A stretch of DNA of 64,000 nt. It comes from Hepsetus odoe. Its lineage: Eukaryota; Chordata; Actinopteri; Characiformes; Hepsetidae. Position numbers and translations under genes: made by a program. The notes below the pieces were generated by a model that made no database searches, was not told where the DNA came from, and was given only the letters and a program-made list of their open reading frames with translations. This document shows, piece after piece, positions 58,861 through 64,000 of this stretch (position 1 is the first letter of the stretch; each line of letters opens with the position of its first letter). Where the stretch lies: NCBI GenBank assembly GCA_017165825.1, contig CM029369.1:4528485-4592484 (forward strand), written 5' to 3'.

Positions 58861-60356
58861 TGTATGTAAAAAGTATTAGTTGAGTCATTTTTTTACTCTT
58901 TTTTTTTTTATTTTTATAGTTAGCACTCAGCTTTGAATGCCTTTTGTTTGTTGTTAAACCTCAAATTAAACAATTTGTGGTTTGTGAATACCCCTGTTAT
59001 TTTCAGATGTGATATGACAATGGAAACTTTGAACCATTGGGGAAGTGCAACAAAAAAAGCATCCAGCGATAGTAAAACCAGTCCTCGCATGACATCAGTC
59101 TGGATCAAGTGTAGCCCATTAGCACATTTACAGTAATGCTGGTGTTAAACCCAAATAACAACTTCTCTGATTGCTCTTATATGGTGTTCTATGCTATTTA
59201 TTTAGTGAGCAATCGACTTTGTTAGCTTGCCACTAATGTAGCACTACAACAGAGTGAACAGGCTCACATTTGACTTATTTGATGTTTCGATCGTTTTGCA
59301 AGAAATCGAAGGGTCCCTACACTCAAGACACCGGCTTGTTTTTGTATAGAAATATATGTTAATTTTGTGAAGGCAAAATTAAATCAAAATGTTGGAGTAT
59401 AAAGTTCCATTCCACCATAGTTCCAGTTTAACTCTCCAGAGGTGAACTTTGGACAAAGGACATTCCCGAGGAAGCTCTTCTCAGTGGAGCACCTGCTCTG
59501 TCATTAATATCTAGTTATGCAGCGAGAAGAATATTGGCCACATGTCATCATTCCAGAAATGAGCCATGTGTTGATGTGTGTGTGTGTGTGTGGTGGTGCT
59601 GGGGAAGGTGCTCTTTATGGTGAACAGGAGAGCTGGGATCTCAGCAGGAGATATTAGACTCATAACTTCCTACTGAGCGTGTGTGGTGGGGATATGAAAT
59701 CATTACTGCGCTTCCATGGCAGTAAGTATTCGTGGAATTTTCCTACAACCCTGGAGGCAGACAGGACTATTGTATATGTGTGGGGAGGTGGAAAAACATA
59801 CTTTTAGTCTAGTCAGCAGTTCAGTCATCGCTCTCAATGAGCTCTCAAAGTTATTACCAGCTTGTCACTGGTTCACTGGTTTCTCTTCTTTGGACCCCTT
59901 TAGGTAGGTACCAACCACTGCATACCAGGAACCCCCACATGATCTCCTGTCAGCTCTGACCCAGCTGTCAGGCCATGAATTTAAAATGGAAATATTATTT
60001 CACAGCTTCGAACCGCAGCAGAAATGTCATGAGGTTTTTAGAAATAACAAACCAGTATATTCCATTTTAATAACTTAATCAGTCTGCACAATGGAGCATT
60101 CACAAACATTACTTGTTATCCTCACATAGCTAAAGAAACCACCACGGGCCCAGACATGTTTAAATTGACTACATTAGACTAAGGAGAACATTGTGCAGGT
60201 CTGATTATCACAAGTTTATTGAAATAGGCTATTTTTAAGTATCTATTAGTTCATTCATCAGTATTGTATCTTGACTCATCTGTTCTAATAAAGTTATATT
60301 TATTATATTTATTATAATATATATTATCTTGTGTGGCTGATGTGTATGTATTTAAG

Positions 60357-60590
60357 GCCCCACTGGCCTAGTGCTTAGGAGTGGAAGGTTGCTGGTTTGA
60401 ATCCCAGTCCAATAGGCTGCCCTGAAATACCCTTGAGCAAGGTACCGTCCCTATCACTGCTCCCCGGGTGCTGGATATGGCTGCCCACTGCTGCACCGTG
60501 TGTGTGGGTTAAAAGCAGAGGTTGCATTTTGTTTGTAGTTCCCTGAGTGCTGCCTCGTGTTTCACACTGACAAATAGTCACTTACACTTT
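60357..60590 (+). mobile_element. SINE A in kansl1l intron 2
   Basis: Head GGCCCCACTGGCCTAGTGCT with a deletion before the box B-like GGTTTGAATCCC, core TTGAGCAAGGTACCGTCCCT, tail AATAGTCACTTACACTTTCA. Joined directly to an RTE fragment. Confidence 0.82.
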
Positions 60591-60592
60591 CA

Positions 60593-60745
60593 CCGTCTCC
60601 AATTCATACAGCATAGCTGGTCTCACTACCGTCTTGTATACATTCCCTTTCAATCATGCTGATCACTCCTGCCGTTCGTCTCCTCCATTTCCAACCTGCC
60701 TGCACTCTCTTCTTCACTTCTCTTCTGCCCACGCCATTACTCTAA
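60593..60745 (-). mobile_element. RTE-type LINE fragment in kansl1l intron 2
   Basis: Short minus-strand piece matching the thumb region seen at 39,700-39,975 (plus strand CAGCATAGCTGGTCTCACTA). It lies directly after a SINE A copy. Confidence 0.65.
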
Positions 60746-61650
60746 TAATAAATAAATAAATACGTTGCAGCTGGAGCAGCTGCTCTCAAGTGAGAGATTG
60801 TGGAGTAATCAGATACCTGACTACGGAGTTATACAGGAATGGCCAGAGTAACAGTGTTGCCCATAAGCAACCACATCTCGGCATGCATCATTTAGCTCGA
60901 TGAATTTACCTGGATGCCTGGTCTGTCAACGCACTGGATATTCCAACACACCTGTACCGTTTTTTAGAATCAGCTGATTTATTGTGGCCTATACATTAGA
61001 GGAAATATTGCATTCTCACACTGTCCAGCATCTTTTGCTAAGTGGGAGGATTTCGATCTTCCAGTCTTGCCATTCAGAATATATATATTTAATGAAGTAG
61101 TTGCTGAAGTCCTCCTTCTGTAGCATATAAGTCCAGTCTTTCCTATTATATACAGTTTTGAGCGAACCATTATGTAACATAACTGTACAACTGGAACAGG
61201 TAAAGTTAAAGTAATAAAAATCACAAATCATGACACAAAGGAGAACATAAGAACCTTTCATCGTCCGTTTTAACATTTGCACAATATTGGGACTGATTTA
61301 ATTCATTTTTTTTCGGTGTCGTTCCCGCAGATGTGAAGTTAAGCCGATGGTTCATTTGATGCTGCATAGTTTGACCAGTTTGTCCATGAAGGGGATACAT
61401 TGTGCAGAAAAACAGCAATTACACGCGATTTTAGCATAAGTGCTCTTATTTTGCAACGGGCACTGATGAAACAAACAATAAGTGCAGATACAAAGTGTTT
61501 GCACTTAAAGATTTGACCCACCGGGGTATAAAGTGCTTTTTGGAACCATGCAATGAAGGTTCTGTGAGCTGTTCTAAATGCATTTGCTCAATGTGTTCTT
61601 CTCTTTTTTTCAGACCTCTCTGTATTTGTCTTTGTGTCTCTCTGTTTCAG

Positions 61651-61792
61651 TTGTCATGGCTGTGAGTTGAGATGGCAGCAGGAGAGAGCAGTGCTGGCTA
61701 GCTGCTGGACACGGCTGCAGCACAGGCTCTCTGAACTGGATTGCAAGATCCAGCAGCTCAGTTTGCTCCATCAGAACATCCTTGCCTGCAAG
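61651..61792 (+). CDS. kansl1l: kansl1l coding exon 3 (WXXXRA...SW coiled-coil exon)
   Basis: A 142-base exon after a 5.3-kb intron. The acceptor is TCTGTTTCAG ending at 61,650 and the donor is AAG|GTAAAC at 61,793. The incoming T completes an AGT serine with the AG from exon 2. Residues 352-399 contain ELRWQQERAVLASCWTRLQH and LSELDCKIQQL, which align residue by residue with the human KANSL1L segment EWKWLVDRARVGSRWTWLQ / ISDLECKIQQL and with KANSL1. This is the best-conserved block in the window and probably part of a coiled coil. The exon ends in phase 0. Confidence 0.93.
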
Positions 61793-62261
61793 GTAAACTA
61801 TCCAACGTTCCTCTCAGCTAATGGGGATCTGAAGATGTCGTTCCAAGTGCAAATGTTTTGGAATAATATATTAATAATAAGAATTATATTCAGTAGTAAT
61901 TCATATTTTTAGTAATCATTTTGATATTGTTTAGTAAACAATTGCACAATCTATATTTTACTTTGTTACTTTTTAACTATGATTTACACCGCTTGTTTGG
62001 AAGAGTAGCGGAGGGATTGCAGTGCCATCTGTGCTATGAGTGATCATCTTTCTGCTGTCATCTTGCTATGCTGTCTGTGTGCATGTGCTGGATGATCTTG
62101 TCACAGATTACTGCCTAATTAATCTGCCTGGCAGTGTGATGGTGTGGAGTTGATTTCACACGCCTGCTAATCTCATTATCTGCAGCAAAGCCTCAGTGGC
62201 TCTGAAATCCGTTGGTAGTCCTGTCAGAGTAACTCCACAGTCCTATCGTCATTTTCTGCAG

Positions 62262-62411
62262 GGAGGTGTAGTTTTGGCTGAGTCGCAACCCCTGACTGAT
62301 GGACAGATCCAGCAGATGTTGCTGACAGAGACTGCTGGTTTAGCACTGACCACTGAGCCAGACATAGAGCCCAGCAGCCCTACACGCCTTCTCTTGAACA
62401 TAGAGAGACAG
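62262..62411 (+). CDS. kansl1l: kansl1l coding exon 4
   Basis: A 150-base exon encoding 50 residues, phase 0 at both ends. The acceptor is TTTTCTGCAG ending at 62,261 and the donor is CAG|GTGAGC at 62,412. It begins GGVVLAESQPLTD, matching GIVVLEECQLPKD of human KANSL1L directly after the exon 3 lysine. It ends PSSPTRLLLNIERQ, matching SPSSPTLLLRNIEKQ. No further exon is recognisable before the right edge, so the rest of the protein, including the C-terminal PEHE region, must lie beyond 64,000. Total visible coding sequence is 1,347 bases, or 449 codons. Confidence 0.92.
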
Positions 62412-62733
62412 GTGAGCATCTGTATCTGTACCATGCATTTTATTTATTTCTAATTATTGCAGTGAAGTGTAGAGCTATTGAGAAACGATTGTGATAAGCA
62501 GAAGGATATTGCAGCTACGCTGAAAATGAATGAAATGTGTCCCAGTTCCAGATCGAGTCACCTAGAGCAAAATGACACACTTAAACCCAGAATTTTTTTA
62601 GCTTTCGTGATCAAGAGTTTCACCTTGTTGCATACTTTCATTGCTGGATCATGTTGCATATGGTGGTGAGCTGGAGGATGTACCGCATTAATGGCCTATC
62701 ATGATTGGTTTTGAGCGCTAATTTGAAGAAAAA

Positions 62734-62897
62734 CATTACATTTACATTTACGGCATTTAGCAGAAGCTCTTATCCAGAGCGACTTCCAATCCCTTACTAC
62801 AGGGACAGTCACCCTGGAGCAACTCAGGGTTACGGGTTTTGCTCAGGAACCCAATGATGGTAGTGCTGGAGGTGGGATTTGAACCTGTGACCTCTTA
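62734..62897 (-). mobile_element. V-SINE-like element downstream of kansl1l exon 4
   Basis: Reverse copy in the intron: TTTACGGCATTTAGCAGAAG, CTTATCCAGAGCGACTTCCA, box B-like GGGATTTGAACCTGTGA. The A-box end is truncated. Confidence 0.82.
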
Positions 62898-63683
62898 TGT
62901 TTAAGGTTTGAAAATTGCATATTTTGTTTTGTACCTGAAACTCGGCCAGTCCTGTTTAGTTTCAAATAAGATTTAGGCGAATTATACTGAGCCAAATTTG
63001 CCAGTACTGAGAATACCGAGACTGACTATGAACTAGTGATGAGCTTGGGGTATTGAAATATAAAGATATATAAACTCATCTTTGATGAAAAAAACTAAAC
63101 ACTAACTCACACAACTCATAACTCATCACAGTTTGCTTGCCATGCTCGGCAGACTGTTAATAAGCTAACAATCAAATCTCTTTGAGAGTAAAGCTTTAAG
63201 TTTACATAGTTACTGAAAATCAAATAGAGTTTAAGACAAGCTTAGGAGTCTTGAGGTTGTCTTGTGTTCTTATGTAGATGGATCTGGATTTTAAGAAAGG
63301 AGCAAAAATAATGCTAGGCATTAGAGTCTTCTCAATAGACTGCATTGGTTACACTATATATCATACATTGGTCTATAAAAATAGATTTTTGCGAAGTATC
63401 TTGGTCTCTTCTCACCCGATAAACATACAGATCAGTGAATATAGATTTGTGCTTCACCAGACTGGCTAAGTTTATGATCTTGTACTCTGCAGCAAAGGCT
63501 TAAAGCCCCTCTTTAAATCTGATTAGGCCTTTGGGGCTCAGGAGCAGGTGCTGTAGAAGTGGCAGGTGGGCTGGTTTATAGGTGAACGTATTAAGAGTGG
63601 ATGGATGTACATGAAGGTCATTTCTGTTCCAAAGTCTTGGAGTTCCTAAACCCCTTAAACACAATTCAGTTATAATACATATA

Positions 63684-63860
63684 AACGCTCTTTTCCAGAG
63701 CAACGTCTGTTAACTTATTCCAGAGACAGTCTTCCTGGAGCAACCTGGGTTTAAGGGTTTTGATCAGGAAACCTGATGATGGTAGTGCTGGAGAAGGGAT
63801 TCAACCCGAGACATCTTGGTCAGTAGTTGAGTATCCCACCTCTGGACCACCACCAGCCAT
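63684..63860 (-). mobile_element. V-SINE-like element near the right edge
   Basis: Reverse copy: CTCTTTTCCAGAGCAACGTC, GGAGCAACCTGGGTTTAAGG, TTCAACCCGAGACATCTTGG and TATCCCACCTCTGGACCACC. More diverged than the copy at 62,734. Confidence 0.78.
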
Positions 63861-64000
63861 TTATTTACCACCATGTTCTTTTATAGTTAAACTTACTGAT
63901 AAATAAATGGTCATCATTTATGAAAAAAAAATCTGTAGTTTTGAGGATATGGATGAAAAAAGTCTAGTCTATTGGCCAATATGTTCTTAAGGGTTGAAAG

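Noticed and set aside
62478..62669. 63-codon frame after kansl1l exon 4 as exon 5
   Set aside because: No acceptor in phase 0 at its start and no similarity to the next KANSL1L segment.

Overview
The window looks like nuclear DNA of a teleost fish, probably an otocephalan or ostariophysan lineage (inferred from repeat content). It carries interrupted genes with GT-AG introns, a Rex3 retrotransposon, several Tc1-like DNA transposon relics, many tRNA-derived SINE copies and abundant GT, GA and TA microsatellites. There is no prokaryotic-style operon, CRISPR array or rRNA. The ORFs longer than about 100 codons are mostly transposon pieces or repeat read-through.

Layout. Bases 1-45,000 are gene-poor and filled with mobile-element relics: about twenty copies of one tRNA-derived SINE (family A here), DANA/Mermaid-like SINEs, V-SINE-like copies, 5'-truncated RTE-type LINE ends, a TSD-flanked but internally deleted Rex3 element (30,988-33,530, minus strand), and Tc1-like remnants at 10,898-11,981 and 41,812-42,538. 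Bases 45,095-47,549 hold a small four-exon gene on the minus strand that can be assembled from splice signals and phase. It would encode about 156 residues with an N-terminal CARD-like death-fold domain. Bases 51,250-53,150 are a large minisatellite of roughly 26-31 bp units, interrupted by two SINEs. It abuts a GC-rich, CpG-containing region (53,150-53,870) that is the likely promoter of the next gene. From 54,971 to beyond the right edge, on the plus strand, lies the 5' part of kansl1l (KAT8 regulatory NSL complex subunit 1-like). Four coding exons with matching phases give 449 residues. The C-terminal PEHE region lies outside the window.

The two host genes have unrelated predicted roles: innate-immune or cell-death adaptor signalling, and chromatin regulation through MOF/KAT8-type acetyltransferase complexes. 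They are transcribed divergently, about 5-7 kb apart, with the minisatellite between them. The most unusual items are the compact CARD gene, a 120-bp SINE-tail palindrome, a composite SINE family with perfect 12-bp target duplications, a fold-back Tc1 derivative with transposase 3' ends in both arms, and the minisatellite next to the kansl1l promoter. Family names rest on sequence recognition only; no database search was run.
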